Assembly (NCBI RefSeq): GCF_004000435.1
Contig: NZ_RBVZ01000002.1
Location: 922,501-986,500, forward strand
Length of the DNA: 64,000 nt
Reading direction: 5' to 3'
Source: Alexandriicola marinus
Lineage (GTDB): Bacteria; Pseudomonadota; Alphaproteobacteria; Rhodobacterales; Rhodobacteraceae
Shown: positions 51,134 through 59,804 of the stretch, piece after piece
Position numbering within the stretch: position 1 is the first letter of the stretch
How the letters are laid out: each line of letters starts with the position of its first letter
Notes under the pieces: model-generated
The model's database searches: none
Told to the model about the DNA's origin: nothing
The model's input: the letters and a program-made list of their open reading frames with translations, nothing else
Translations under genes and position numbers: made by a program

Positions 51134-51925
51134 ATGACCGAACACCCCCTGATCACCGAGTTGTCCGACGGTGTGCTGACGCTGACGCTCAATCGCCCGG
51201 ACAAGCTGAATTCCTTCAACGAGGCCATGCACATGGCCCTTCGCGCCGGGATCGAGCGCGCCCATGAGGAGAGTGCCGTCCGCGCTGTCCTGATCACCGG
51301 TGCCGGACGGGCCTTTTGTGCCGGCCAGGACCTGGGCGATCGCGATCCGCGCAAGATGGATGGCCCGCCCGATCTGGGCCACACGCTCGAGACGTTCTAC
51401 AACCCCACGCTCCGCCTGATCCGATCGCTGGAAAAGCCTGTGATCGCCGCCGTCAACGGCGTGGCCGCCGGGGCGGGCGCGAATGTGGCGCTGGCCTGCG
51501 ATATCGTTCTGGCCGCACGCTCCGCCCGGTTCATCCAGGCCTTTTCGAAGATCGGTCTCACCCCGGATGCCGGGGGCTCGTGGTCGCTCTCCCGGCTGGT
51601 GGGGGAGGCGCGGGCCAAGGGCCTCGCCCTGACGGCCGAGCCACTCCCGGCCGACCGCGCCGCCGACTGGGGCCTGATCTGGAAGGCGCTTGACGATGAC
51701 GACCTGATGCCCGAGGCGCGGGCCTTTGCCGCGAAATTCGCGGCCGGCCCGACACGGGGCCTTGGCCTGACCAAGATGTCGATCCAGTCCGCCGCGACCC
51801 AAAGCTTTTCTGACCAGCTCGATATCGAGGCGGGCTTTCAGCGCGAGGCGGGCCGCACCGCGGATTACGCCGAAGGCGTTTCCGCCTTCCTCGACAAACG
51901 CAACCCGGAGTTCCGCGGCCAATGA
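51134..51925 (+). CDS. paaG: PaaG: 2-(1,2-epoxy-1,2-dihydrophenyl)acetyl-CoA isomerase
   Basis: PaaG rearranges ring-1,2-epoxyphenylacetyl-CoA to the oxepin. The 263-residue crotonase-fold protein has TLTLNRPDKLNSFNEAMHMA, the oxyanion loop GAGRAFCAGQDLGDRDPRKM, and NGVAAGAGANVALACDIVLA. SKIGLTPDAGGSWSLSRLVG carries the Asp that replaces the usual crotonase Glu in the PaaG group. GGAGGAG precedes the ATG. It is first in paaG-paaI-paaK and is coupled to paaI by an ATGA overlap. Confidence 0.92.
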   Translation: MTEHPLITELSDGVLTLTLNRPDKLNSFNEAMHMALRAGIERAHEESAVRAVLITGAGRAFCAGQDLGDRDPRKMDGPPDLGHTLETFYNPTLRLIRSLEKPVIAAVNGVAAGAGANVALACDIVLAARSARFIQAFSKIGLTPDAGGSWSLSRLVGEARAKGLALTAEPLPADRAADWGLIWKALDDDDLMPEARAFAAKFAAGPTRGLGLTKMSIQSAATQSFSDQLDIEAGFQREAGRTADYAEGVSAFLDKRNPEFRGQ

Positions 51926-52350
51926 CACCCGAAGACACAGCCCGCGCCTGCGCCCAGGCCATGTGGGCCGACGACCGGGCCAGCCAGGCGCTGGGGATGG
52001 AGATGACGCACATCGCCCCCGGCACCGCCACCCTCACCATGACGGTGACAGAGCCCATGACCAATGGTCACGGCACCTGTCACGGCGGCTACCTTTTCAC
52101 GCTGGCCGACAGCGCCTTTGCCTTTGCCTGCAACAGCCACGGCCCCCGGGTTGTGGCGCAGGGCGCCTCGATCAGCTTTCTTGCCCCCGGCCAGCTGGGA
52201 GACCGGCTCACCGCCACCGCGCGCGAGGTGCATCGCGCCGGCCGTTCGGGCCTCTATGACGTGACCGTCACCCGCGAGGACGGCACCGTGATCGCAGAGT
52301 TTCGCGGCCAGTCCCGCACCATTCGCGGCCACCATCTCGAGACGGAGTAG
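51922..52350 (+). CDS. paaI: PaaI: phenylacetate-pathway hotdog thioesterase
   Basis: PaaI hydrolyses CoA esters of ring-hydroxylated phenylacetates to prevent CoA depletion. The 142-residue hotdog protein has the PaaI signature TNGHGTCHGGYLFTLADSAF (about 48-68), with the active-site Asp, and continues FACNSHGPRVVAQGASISFL. Ends GQSRTIRGHHLE. It overlaps paaG and is 3 nt before paaK. Confidence 0.93.
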   Translation: MTPEDTARACAQAMWADDRASQALGMEMTHIAPGTATLTMTVTEPMTNGHGTCHGGYLFTLADSAFAFACNSHGPRVVAQGASISFLAPGQLGDRLTATAREVHRAGRSGLYDVTVTREDGTVIAEFRGQSRTIRGHHLETE

Positions 52351-52353
52351 ACC

Positions 52354-53664
52354 ATGGAAAACCTCGCCCCCCGGCCCGGCGATCTGGAGCCCATCGAAAC
52401 AGCCAGCCGCGACGAGATCGCAGACCTTCAGATGAACCGCATGGCATGGTCGCTCCGCCACGCCTATGACAACTCGCCCTTCTACCGGGCCCGGTTCGAC
52501 GACGCCGGCGTCCACCCGGATGACCTGACGACGCTGTCCGATCTGGCGAAATTCCCCTTCACCACCAAGGCGGACCTCCGCGACAACTATCCCTTCGGCC
52601 TTTTCGCGGTGCCCCGCGACAAGATCGCGCGCATCCACGCGTCATCCGGCACGACGGGCAAGCCAACCGTCGTCGGCTACACCCGGGCCGATATCGACAT
52701 GTGGGCCGACATGGTCGCCCGGTCGATCCGTGCCTCCGGAGGGCGCGCAGGCGATGTGATCCACGTGGCCTATGGCTATGGCCTGTTCACCGGCGGGCTT
52801 GGCGCGCATTACGGCGCCGAACGGCTGGGCGCGACCGTGGTGCCCGCGTCGGGCGGGATGACCGAACGGCAGGTCACCCTGATCGAGGATTTCGGCGCAC
52901 GGGTGATCATGGTCACGCCGTCCTACATGCTCTCGATCCTCGACGAATACCGCCGTCAGGGCCGTGACCCGCGGCAGAGCCCTCTGGCCGTCGGCATCTT
53001 CGGGGCCGAGCCCTGGACGAACGCCATGCGCGCCGAGATCGAACAGGCCTTCGACATCCATGCCGTCGATATCTACGGGTTGTCCGAGGTGCTGGGGCCC
53101 GGCGTCGCCAATGAATGCGTCGAGACGAAGGATGGCCTCCATATCTGGGAGGATCATTTCTACCCCGAGATCATCGACCCGGATACGGGCGAGGTCCTGC
53201 CCGATGGCGAACTGGGGGAACTGGTCTTCACAACTCTCACCAAGGAAGGCCTGCCCATCATCCGCTACCGCACCCGCGACCTGACGCGCCTTCTGCCCGG
53301 GACGGCGCGGTCGATGCGGCGGATGGAAAAGATCACCGGGCGGTCGGACGACATGATCATCCTGCGCGGCGTCAACGTCTTTCCGACCCAGGTCGAGGAA
53401 CAGCTGATGAAGGTCGAGGGGCTCGCGCCGCATTTCCAGATCCGCCTCACCCGGCCCGGCCGGATGGACGAGATGGAAATCATTGTCGAAGCGATGGAGC
53501 ACGCCGCCGGCGACGACGCGCGTGCGGCCAGCGCGAGGACCCTCTCGCATCACATCAAGTCCGTGATCGGCATCTCCGCCCGGATCGAAGTGGGCCTGCC
53601 CGGCACCGCGCCGCGCTCCGAAGGCAAGGCCCGCCGCGTCGTCGACGACCGCCCGCGGGACTGA
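52354..53664 (+). CDS. paaK: PaaK: phenylacetate-CoA ligase
   Basis: PaaK makes phenylacetyl-CoA from phenylacetate, ATP and CoA. The 436-residue ANL-family enzyme is of the short PaaK type: LRHAYDNSPFYRARFDDAGV near the start, LAKFPFTTKADLRDNYPFGL, the P-loop IHASSGTTGKPTVVGYT (about 92-108), IYGLSEVLGPGVANECVE, and the C-terminal lid ending SEGKARRVVDDRPRD with the catalytic Lys. It ends the paaGIK operon; twin palindromes separate it from the convergent P450. Confidence 0.96.
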   Translation: MENLAPRPGDLEPIETASRDEIADLQMNRMAWSLRHAYDNSPFYRARFDDAGVHPDDLTTLSDLAKFPFTTKADLRDNYPFGLFAVPRDKIARIHASSGTTGKPTVVGYTRADIDMWADMVARSIRASGGRAGDVIHVAYGYGLFTGGLGAHYGAERLGATVVPASGGMTERQVTLIEDFGARVIMVTPSYMLSILDEYRRQGRDPRQSPLAVGIFGAEPWTNAMRAEIEQAFDIHAVDIYGLSEVLGPGVANECVETKDGLHIWEDHFYPEIIDPDTGEVLPDGELGELVFTTLTKEGLPIIRYRTRDLTRLLPGTARSMRRMEKITGRSDDMIILRGVNVFPTQVEEQLMKVEGLAPHFQIRLTRPGRMDEMEIIVEAMEHAAGDDARAASARTLSHHIKSVIGISARIEVGLPGTAPRSEGKARRVVDDRPRD

Positions 53665-53706
53665 CCAGCGCCTCGACCAGGGCGCTTTCGCTTCACAGAG
53701 GCCGAC

Positions 53707-53754
53707 CCCAAATTTCCAGAAATTTGGGTGCCGCCAAAATTCGCGAATTTTGGC
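53707..53754. repeat. Two palindromes between convergent paaK and P450 genes
   Basis: The first has 9-bp arms CCCAAATTT/AAATTTGGG around CCAG (53707-53728). The second (53733-53754) is a perfect 22-bp palindrome, arms GCCAAAATTCG, identical to 22767-22788. Placed between convergent stops, they could also help end transcription, though no clear T-run follows. Confidence 0.85.
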
Positions 53755-53760
53755 CGCGCG

Positions 53761-54963
53761 TCAGGATAGCCGCACCGGCAGCCGGCTCCAGCCGCGGAAC
53801 CGGGCAAGGGGGAGGCGGTCCCCCGGCCCGTTCGGGGCAAGGGCCGGAAAGCGGGTGACGAGGCCGCCTATGGCGATGCGGCCCTCGATCCGGCTGAGCG
53901 TGGCGCCCAGGCAGACATGGATGCCGGTCACGAAGGCCAGGTGCCGGTTCGGGCTGCGGCCCAGATTCACCTCGTGCGGCGCGTCGAAGACGCGGGGGTC
54001 GCGGTTCGCGCCCGCGACCGAGAGGTGAACATAGGCGCCCTTCGGGAGGGTGCCCGAGGGCAGTTCCACATTCTCTCCCGCGGTCCGGTTCCCGATCTGG
54101 AGCGGGCTTTCCAGCCGGAGGAATTCCTCGACGGCCGTGTCGATCAGCCCGGGATCCTCTCGCAGCGCCCGGTGCGCGCCGGGCGCCTCAAGCAGCGTGC
54201 CCACCGCGTTGGCCACGAGGCTCGTCGTCGTCTCGTGGCCTGCGTTCAGAAGGAAGATGCAGTTCTGGATCAGCTCCTTCTCGGTCAGACGCCGCCCGTC
54301 ATGTTCGCCGAAGATCAGCGCCTCGAGCACTTCGCCCTCGCCTCCCTGCCCCGGATTGCGCCGCCTGTGGGCGATGATCTCCGACAGAAGCGCCGAGAAT
54401 TCCTCGACTGCCCGGTTCCCCGCCTCCAGCCGCTCGGCCGAGACAACGGGATCGAGCGCGCCGAGGATCGAGAGCGAATAGCCGCGCAGCCGGAGCCGCA
54501 TCGCCTCCGGCACGCCCAGCATGACCGAGATGATCTCGGTCGGCAGCACCTTGGCGAAATCCTCCACGATATCCGCCTCGCCCATCTCCTCCAGCCGGTC
54601 CAGAAGCCGGGCGACGATCCGCGCGATCAGCGGCTCGAACTCGGCCAGTTTGCGCGGTGTGAAGGCCTCCGCCAGCAGCTTGCGCACCGTGGTGTGATAG
54701 GGCGGGTCGTTGAAGACGAGGCTGGTCGTGTGATGCTCCTTCAGGGGGCATTCGCCGAACTTCGCGGTGAAGGCCTCGGTCTTGTCCGACAGCATCGCGC
54801 GGGATTGATAGACCGCCCGGCAATCCTCGTATCGGGTGAGCAGGATCGATCCGTCGGGATTGCGATGGAGCGGCCGCTCCTTGCGGAGCGCATCGAGCAC
54901 GGGGTGGGGGTCGGCGATGAACTCCGGCCCGATCGCGTTCAGATCGAACGCCGCGAGGCTCAC
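53761..54963 (-). CDS. Cytochrome P450 translationally coupled to paaZ
   Basis: The 400-residue soluble bacterial P450 has the heme-binding loop RHLAFVTGIHVCLGATLSRI (Cys near residue 351; the canonical Phe-x-x-G is FVTG here), the I-helix oxygen-binding segment LLNAGHETTTSLVANAVG (about 240-257) and an ExxR (EEFLRLESP). Its ATG overlaps the paaZ stop (ATGA), so it is the seventh gene of the paa run. P450s are not a standard part of the phenylacetate pathway. It might hydroxylate an upstream aromatic or alkyl-aromatic substrate; redox partners could be PaaE or others. Substrate unknown. Confidence 0.9.
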   Translation of the reverse strand: MSLAAFDLNAIGPEFIADPHPVLDALRKERPLHRNPDGSILLTRYEDCRAVYQSRAMLSDKTEAFTAKFGECPLKEHHTTSLVFNDPPYHTTVRKLLAEAFTPRKLAEFEPLIARIVARLLDRLEEMGEADIVEDFAKVLPTEIISVMLGVPEAMRLRLRGYSLSILGALDPVVSAERLEAGNRAVEEFSALLSEIIAHRRRNPGQGGEGEVLEALIFGEHDGRRLTEKELIQNCIFLLNAGHETTTSLVANAVGTLLEAPGAHRALREDPGLIDTAVEEFLRLESPLQIGNRTAGENVELPSGTLPKGAYVHLSVAGANRDPRVFDAPHEVNLGRSPNRHLAFVTGIHVCLGATLSRIEGRIAIGGLVTRFPALAPNGPGDRLPLARFRGWSRLPVRLS

Positions 54964-57005
54964 CCCTGCCCCTTCGCGACCATGGTCAGCACGTCATAGG
55001 TGGCGGCCACCTCGCCCTCCTGCGTGGTGACCTGCGCGTCCCAGCGCACCTCGCCATGATCGGCCGTCGCGCGCGGGTTGATCTCTTTCACCGTGAGCCG
55101 GACCTTGATCCTGTCGCCCGGGTAGACCGGCGTCAGGAAACGCAGGTTGTCGATCCCGTAATTGGCGAGAACCGGGCCCGGATCGGGATCGACGAAGAGC
55201 CCCGCGGCAAAGCTGATGATCCCGTATCCATGCGCCACGCGACCGTCAAAGAACGGGTTCGCCGCGGCCTGTTCCTCGTTCATATGGGCATAGAAGGTGT
55301 CGCCCGTCAGCGCGGCGAAGGCCTCGATATCGGCGATCGTGATCTCGCGTTCGCCCGTCTCGATCCGGTCGCCGATCCGCAGCTGCTCGAGCGTCTTGCG
55401 GAAGGGTCTCGCCTCGGGATCCGCGCTCGCCCCCTCGATCCAGCGGCCCACCACCGGGGCGAGCATCCGCGGCGCCCCCTGCACCGCCGTGCGCTGCATG
55501 TAATGCTTCACGCCCCGGATCCCGCCCAGCTCCTCGCCGCCACCGGCGCGGCCCGGTCCGCCGTGCACCAGCCCCGGCATGGGCGATCCATGCCCGGTGG
55601 AGGATTTGGCGCTGTCACGGTTGCCGATCAGGATGCGCCCGTGATGGGGCGCCATGCCGATCACCACCTCCCGCGCGAAATCGGCATCATCGGTAAAGAC
55701 CGAGGCGGCCAGCGATCCCTTGCCCATCGCGGCCAGCGCGACCGCCTCCTCTGCCCCGTCATAGGCCATGATCGTGGCGACCGGGCCGAAGGCTTCGACG
55801 TCATGCACCGCCGAGGCGCCCATCGCATCGGCACAATGCAGCAGGACCGGGTTCAGAAACGCCCCCGCTTCGGCATCGCCCGAACTCAGGCGCACATCGT
55901 CCGGATCGCCCGACACGATGTCCGCGTCGGCGGCCAGATCGGCGATCCGGGCGCGCACCTCGTCGCGTTGGGCAAGGCTTGCCAATGCGCCCATGCGCGT
56001 GGCCTCGTCCGAGGGCAGGCCCACGGCGGTCCTGGCCAGCCGTGCCGACAGCGCCTCGATCACCGCGTCTTCGCGGCCCCTGGGAACGAAGGCGCGCCGG
56101 ATCGCGGTGCATTTCTGCCCCGCCTTTACGGTCATCTCGCGATGGACCTCCTTGATGAACAGGTCGAACTCCGGGCTTCCGGGGTCGGCATCGGGGCCAA
56201 GGATCGCGCTATTCAGGCTGTCGGCCTCCATCGAGAATCGGGTCGATTCCGCCACGATCCGGGGATGAGCCTTCAGCATCCGACCCGTGGTGGCCGATCC
56301 GGTGAACGTCACCACATCCTGCCCCGTCACGTGATCCAGCATATCGCCGACCCCGCCGCAGACGATTTGCAACGCCCCTTCGGGCAGGATGCCGCTGTCG
56401 ATCATAACGCGGGCGACCATCTCGGTCAGGTAGGCGGTCTGGCTCGCCGGTTTCACGATCGCGGGCATGCCGGCCAACAGGTTCGGCGCCAGCTTTTCCA
56501 GCATCCCCCAGACCGGAAAGTTGAACGCGTTGATATGCAGCGCGACACCCGTCAGCGGTGTCATCACATGCTGCGCGGAAAAGCTGTTGTCCTTCGACAG
56601 CCCCTCGGGCGGTCCGTCCAGCAGCAGGGTCGCGTTCGGCAATTCCCGCCGCCCCTTCGAGGCATAGACGAACAGCGTCCCGATGCCGCCGTCGATATCG
56701 ACCATGGAATCGATCTTCGTGGCCCCGGTGCGGAAGCTTTCGGCGTAGAACGCCTCCTTGTGCTTGCCCAGTTCCAGCGCCAGCGCCTTGAGCATCAGCG
56801 CCCGCTCATGAAACGTCATCGCGCGCAGCGCCGCACCTCCGGCCCGCCGCCCGTAATCCAGCGCACCTGCCAGATCGAGCCCGCCCGAGCCCACATGCGC
56901 CACGACCTCCCCCGTCGCGGCATCGCGCAGCGCCGTGCCTTCGCCCTGCCCCGCCTGCCAATGGCCGGCAAGATAGCTCTGCAATCGGCGCGGTTGCTCG
57001 GTCAT
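54960..57005 (-). CDS. paaZ: PaaZ: oxepin-CoA hydrolase / 3-oxo-5,6-dehydrosuberyl-CoA semialdehyde dehydrogenase
   Basis: PaaZ opens oxepin-CoA and oxidises the resulting aldehyde. The 681-residue fusion has an N-terminal aldehyde dehydrogenase domain (about 1-520; catalytic Cys in [16 protein letters not shown] near 298, Glu in [14 protein letters not shown] near 257, cofactor segment [12 protein letters not shown]) and a C-terminal MaoC hotdog hydratase (about 540-675; [20 protein letters not shown] and [20 protein letters not shown], with the Asp/His pair). Both halves are intact. It lies 12 nt after paaE and overlaps the P450 gene. Confidence 0.95.
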   Translation of the reverse strand: MTEQPRRLQSYLAGHWQAGQGEGTALRDAATGEVVAHVGSGGLDLAGALDYGRRAGGAALRAMTFHERALMLKALALELGKHKEAFYAESFRTGATKIDSMVDIDGGIGTLFVYASKGRRELPNATLLLDGPPEGLSKDNSFSAQHVMTPLTGVALHINAFNFPVWGMLEKLAPNLLAGMPAIVKPASQTAYLTEMVARVMIDSGILPEGALQIVCGGVGDMLDHVTGQDVVTFTGSATTGRMLKAHPRIVAESTRFSMEADSLNSAILGPDADPGSPEFDLFIKEVHREMTVKAGQKCTAIRRAFVPRGREDAVIEALSARLARTAVGLPSDEATRMGALASLAQRDEVRARIADLAADADIVSGDPDDVRLSSGDAEAGAFLNPVLLHCADAMGASAVHDVEAFGPVATIMAYDGAEEAVALAAMGKGSLAASVFTDDADFAREVVIGMAPHHGRILIGNRDSAKSSTGHGSPMPGLVHGGPGRAGGGEELGGIRGVKHYMQRTAVQGAPRMLAPVVGRWIEGASADPEARPFRKTLEQLRIGDRIETGEREITIADIEAFAALTGDTFYAHMNEEQAAANPFFDGRVAHGYGIISFAAGLFVDPDPGPVLANYGIDNLRFLTPVYPGDRIKVRLTVKEINPRATADHGEVRWDAQVTTQEGEVAATYDVLTMVAKGQG

Positions 57006-57017
57006 GGGTCGGTTCCT

Positions 57018-58088
57018 TCAGATGTCATAGGTGACGGCGATCTTGTCCGTCAGGGGCAGGCACTGGCAGGTCAGGACATAGCCGTCCCTGACCTCGTGAT
57101 CCTCAAGCGCGTTGTTGTTCATCATCTCGGCCTCGCCCTCGGTGATCCGGGCGCGGCAGGTGGAACAGACACCAGCCTTGCAGGAGAACGGTGCATCGAT
57201 GTCATGGGCCCGCGCCGCATCCAGAAGCGGCACGCCGCGCGCCATTCGGAAGGTCTGGGTCCGCCCGTCCAGCGTGACGGAGGCTTCGATTTCCGCCGTG
57301 TCAGAGCCTGTTCTGGCCAACATGGCCTGCGCCAGCCGCCCCGGCTGATCCGATTTGAACAGCTCGAGCCGGATCCGGCTTTCCTCCATCCTGCGCGCGC
57401 GCAGCGCGTCCCGGATAGTGATCATCATCGGTTCGGGTCCGCAGATATAGACGCGGTCGATCCCTTCCGCGTCGATCCATCCCGAGAACAGGCCATCGAG
57501 CTTTTCCGCGTCGATCCGGCCGGTGAAGAGGTCGATCTCCTGCGCTTCGGTCTCGAGGATATGCAGGATCGACAGGCGGCCCAGATAGCTGTTCTTGAGG
57601 TCTTCCAGTTCCTCGCGGAACATGATCGTGCTGACGGCCCGGTTTGCATAGACCAGCGTGCACCGGCTGTCGGGATCACGGGCCAGCGTCGTGCGGATGA
57701 TCGACAGGATCGGCGTGATCCCGGATCCGCCGGCAAAGGCCAGGTAATGGGCACCCGAATCAGGCTCTGTTTCACCATAGAACCGCCCCTGAGGCGGCAT
57801 CGCCTCCATCACGTCCCCGGGTTTGACATTGTCGTTGGCCCAGTTCGAAAAGGCCCCACCCTCGACCCGCTTGATACCCACCCGCAGCGTCCCGTCATCA
57901 AGGCCGGAACAGATCGAATAGCAGCGGCGCAGCTCCTGACCGTCGAAATCGCGGCGGAAGGTCAGGTATTGGCCCTGAATAAAATCGAACGCGGGGCGAT
58001 CGTCATCCCCGGGCGCCAGCGTCACGACAATGGCATCGCGGGTTTCGCGGCGGACATCGGTGACGGTCAGGGGGTGAAAACGGCTCAT
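57018..58088 (-). CDS. paaE: PaaE: reductase subunit of phenylacetyl-CoA epoxidase
   Basis: PaaE carries electrons from NADPH to the PaaAC oxygenase. The 356-residue protein has a ferredoxin-reductase module (RRCYSICSGLDDGTLRVGIK for FAD; LAFAGGSGITPILSIIRTTL for NADPH) and a C-terminal plant-type [2Fe-2S] domain with CKAGVCSTCRARI and a final Cys in VLTCQCLP. The ATG at 58088 begins MSRFHPLTVTDVRRET; the frame is open further upstream but without conservation. 7 nt after paaD, 12 nt before paaZ. Confidence 0.95.
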   Translation of the reverse strand: MSRFHPLTVTDVRRETRDAIVVTLAPGDDDRPAFDFIQGQYLTFRRDFDGQELRRCYSICSGLDDGTLRVGIKRVEGGAFSNWANDNVKPGDVMEAMPPQGRFYGETEPDSGAHYLAFAGGSGITPILSIIRTTLARDPDSRCTLVYANRAVSTIMFREELEDLKNSYLGRLSILHILETEAQEIDLFTGRIDAEKLDGLFSGWIDAEGIDRVYICGPEPMMITIRDALRARRMEESRIRLELFKSDQPGRLAQAMLARTGSDTAEIEASVTLDGRTQTFRMARGVPLLDAARAHDIDAPFSCKAGVCSTCRARITEGEAEMMNNNALEDHEVRDGYVLTCQCLPLTDKIAVTYDI

Positions 58089-58095
58089 CCGGGCC

Positions 58096-58587
58096 TCAAT
58101 GGCATTTGAAATAGTCGAACGGCTCGGCGCAGCTTTTGCAGCGCCACGCGGCCTTGCAGGGTGTGGAGCCAAAGCGGCTGACCTCTTCGGTCTCGGTCGA
58201 TCCGCAGCGGGGGCAGGCAACGGTAAAATTGCCGCCGACCATCCGCGCAACGCGGCGGCCTGTGGGCGCTGTTCCGTCGACCGGCGGCGCGATCCCGTAG
58301 GCGCGCAGCTTGTCGCGGCCCTCCGCGGTGATCCAGTCGGTCGTCCATGGCGGCGCGATGCGGGTCTCGATCCTGGGCGTGATCCCCTGCCGGCGCAGCG
58401 CGGCGTCGATCTCGAATGTGATCACACTCGTCGCGGGGCAGCCGGAATAGGTCGGCGTCACGGTCACCGTGACCTCCTCGCCCACCGAAACCTCTCGAAC
58501 GATCCCCAGATCGACGACCGAGATCACCGGGATCTCCGGGTCTGGCACCTCGGCCAGCCAGCCCCAGACCTGCGCCTCGGTCACCAT
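58096..58587 (-). CDS. paaD: PaaD: phenylacetyl-CoA epoxidase maturation protein (SufT-like domain)
   Basis: PaaD is needed for epoxidase activity, probably through Fe-S or di-iron assembly. The 163-residue protein has the MIP18/SufT-type domain (LAEVPDPEIPVISVVDLGIV; TYSGCPATSVITFEID with the conserved Cys) and a C-terminal zinc ribbon (ACPRCGSTETEEVSRFGSTP then CKAAWRCKSCAEPFDYFKCH). Its ATG overlaps the paaC stop by 7 nt. Confidence 0.95.
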   Translation of the reverse strand: MVTEAQVWGWLAEVPDPEIPVISVVDLGIVREVSVGEEVTVTVTPTYSGCPATSVITFEIDAALRRQGITPRIETRIAPPWTTDWITAEGRDKLRAYGIAPPVDGTAPTGRRVARMVGGNFTVACPRCGSTETEEVSRFGSTPCKAAWRCKSCAEPFDYFKCH

Positions 58588-59324
58588 GTCGCCCCGGGAT
58601 AGGCGCGCTGAAGAAACTGCATCTCGGCCAGCAGGTGCCCGAGGTGTTCGGTATGCCGCCCCTGTTTGCCACCCAGCTGGGCGAAGTCTGACTCAGGCCG
58701 GATCAGGGTCGATTCCGCGAGGACCTCGTCCATCGTCGCGTCCCACTCCGCCCGAAGGCTCTCGGGCGCGGGCGCGATCCCTGCCCCGGCCAGTTCCGCA
58801 TCCGTCGCGTCGCCGGTGAACATCTCGCCCACCCAGGGCCACAGCGCATCGAGCGCGGCCTGCATCCGGGCGTGGCTTTCCCCGGTGCCGTCGCCCAGCC
58901 GGATCACAAGGTCCGAGGATCGTTCGAAATGATAGGCCACCTCGCGTTCGGCCTTGGCCGCGATCTCGGCCACGCGCGGCTCGGACGATCCGATCAGACG
59001 GCGCAGCATCGCCAGATGCCAGCCATCGAACAGGCATTGCCGCATCAGCGTATGGCCGAAATCGCCGTTCGGCCGCTCGCAGATCAGAAGGTTCCGGAAC
59101 GCACCTGCATCGCGCAGAAAGGCCAGCTGATCGGCACTCCGTCCGAGGGTCTCACCCGCGAGGCCCAGCCACATCTGCGCCTGCCCGATCAGGTCGAGCG
59201 CGATATTGGCCAGCGCGATATCCTCTTCGAGGATCGGCGCATGTCCACACCATTCCGAGACGCGATGACCGAGGATCAGGGTCGAATCCCCCATCCTCAG
59301 CGCCAGATCGGCCGCATCCGCCAT
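58581..59324 (-). CDS. paaC: PaaC: structural subunit of phenylacetyl-CoA epoxidase
   Basis: PaaC is the ferritin-like partner that supports PaaA. The 247-residue helical protein has ADDLALR-type start (DAADLALRMGDSTLILGHRV), EWCGHAPILEEDIALANIAL, RNLLICERPNGDFGHTLMRQ and the C-terminal HTEHLGHLLAEMQFLQRAYP. Start is the ATG at 59324, which overlaps the paaB stop (TGATG); a GTG one codon upstream also exists. Confidence 0.95.
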   Translation of the reverse strand: MADAADLALRMGDSTLILGHRVSEWCGHAPILEEDIALANIALDLIGQAQMWLGLAGETLGRSADQLAFLRDAGAFRNLLICERPNGDFGHTLMRQCLFDGWHLAMLRRLIGSSEPRVAEIAAKAEREVAYHFERSSDLVIRLGDGTGESHARMQAALDALWPWVGEMFTGDATDAELAGAGIAPAPESLRAEWDATMDEVLAESTLIRPESDFAQLGGKQGRHTEHLGHLLAEMQFLQRAYPGATW

Positions 59325-59608
59325 CACATGTGCCCCACGTCGTCGGGGATCTCATAGAACGTCGGGTGGCGGTAAATCTTGGATTGGGACGGCTCGAACA
59401 TCGGGCCCTTTTCGCCGGGCACGCTTGCCGTGATATCGGCCGATTTCACGACCCAGATCGACACGCCCTCGTTCCGCCGCGAATAGACGTCGCGGGCATT
59501 CTTCACGGCCATTTCGGCATCCGGCGCATGAAGGCTGCCCACGTGACGGTGGCTCAGCCCGTTCTGGCCTCGGATGAAGATTTCCCACAGGGGCCATTCG
59601 TTGCTCAT
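59324..59608 (-). CDS. paaB: PaaB: small subunit of phenylacetyl-CoA epoxidase
   Basis: PaaB bridges the PaaAC heterodimers. The 94-residue protein has the full PaaB pattern: EWPLWEIFIRGQNGLSHRHV, GSLHAPDAEMAVKNARDVYS, RRNEGVSIWVVKSADI and SKIYRHPTFYEIPDDVGHM. Start at 59608. It is separated from paaA by 196 nt that hold a 120-bp inverted-repeat element, unlike the tight spacing of the rest of the operon. Confidence 0.96.
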   Translation of the reverse strand: MSNEWPLWEIFIRGQNGLSHRHVGSLHAPDAEMAVKNARDVYSRRNEGVSIWVVKSADITASVPGEKGPMFEPSQSKIYRHPTFYEIPDDVGHM

Positions 59609-59667
59609 GTCCCGTCTCCCGAAATGGCGCGGGACATCAACCATCCCGCGAAAACCGGCGCGGATGC

Positions 59668-59787
59668 GCCATGCCCGACCTTCCCCCCGGGAGGGCATTC
59701 GTTGATCGAGCGCAGCAAGAGCGGCGATGGGGCTTTGAAGTGCAACTGCCCCAGAAGTGTCGGGGTCCTCCCGAGGTCGGGCATGGC
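59668..59787. repeat. MITE-like 120-bp inverted-repeat element between paaA and paaB
   Basis: The left end begins GCCATGCCCGACCT (59668-59681) then, after TCCCCC, CGGGAGG (59688-59694). The right end (59767-59787) is the exact reverse complement of GCCATGCCCGACCT plus CGGGAGG, without the six-base insertion. The interior carries no gene. The position, inside an otherwise compact operon, and the symmetric ends suggest a small non-autonomous element or a large intercistronic RNA hairpin. Confidence 0.65.
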
Positions 59788-59804
59788 ACCTCCCCGCCGG
59801 CCCA

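Noticed and set aside
55056-58109. A 1017-codon open frame on the plus strand opposite paaZ/paaE
   Set aside because: It is antisense to genes with complete, well-conserved domains; its Arg/His/Gly-rich composition is what the reverse strand of GC-rich genes gives.
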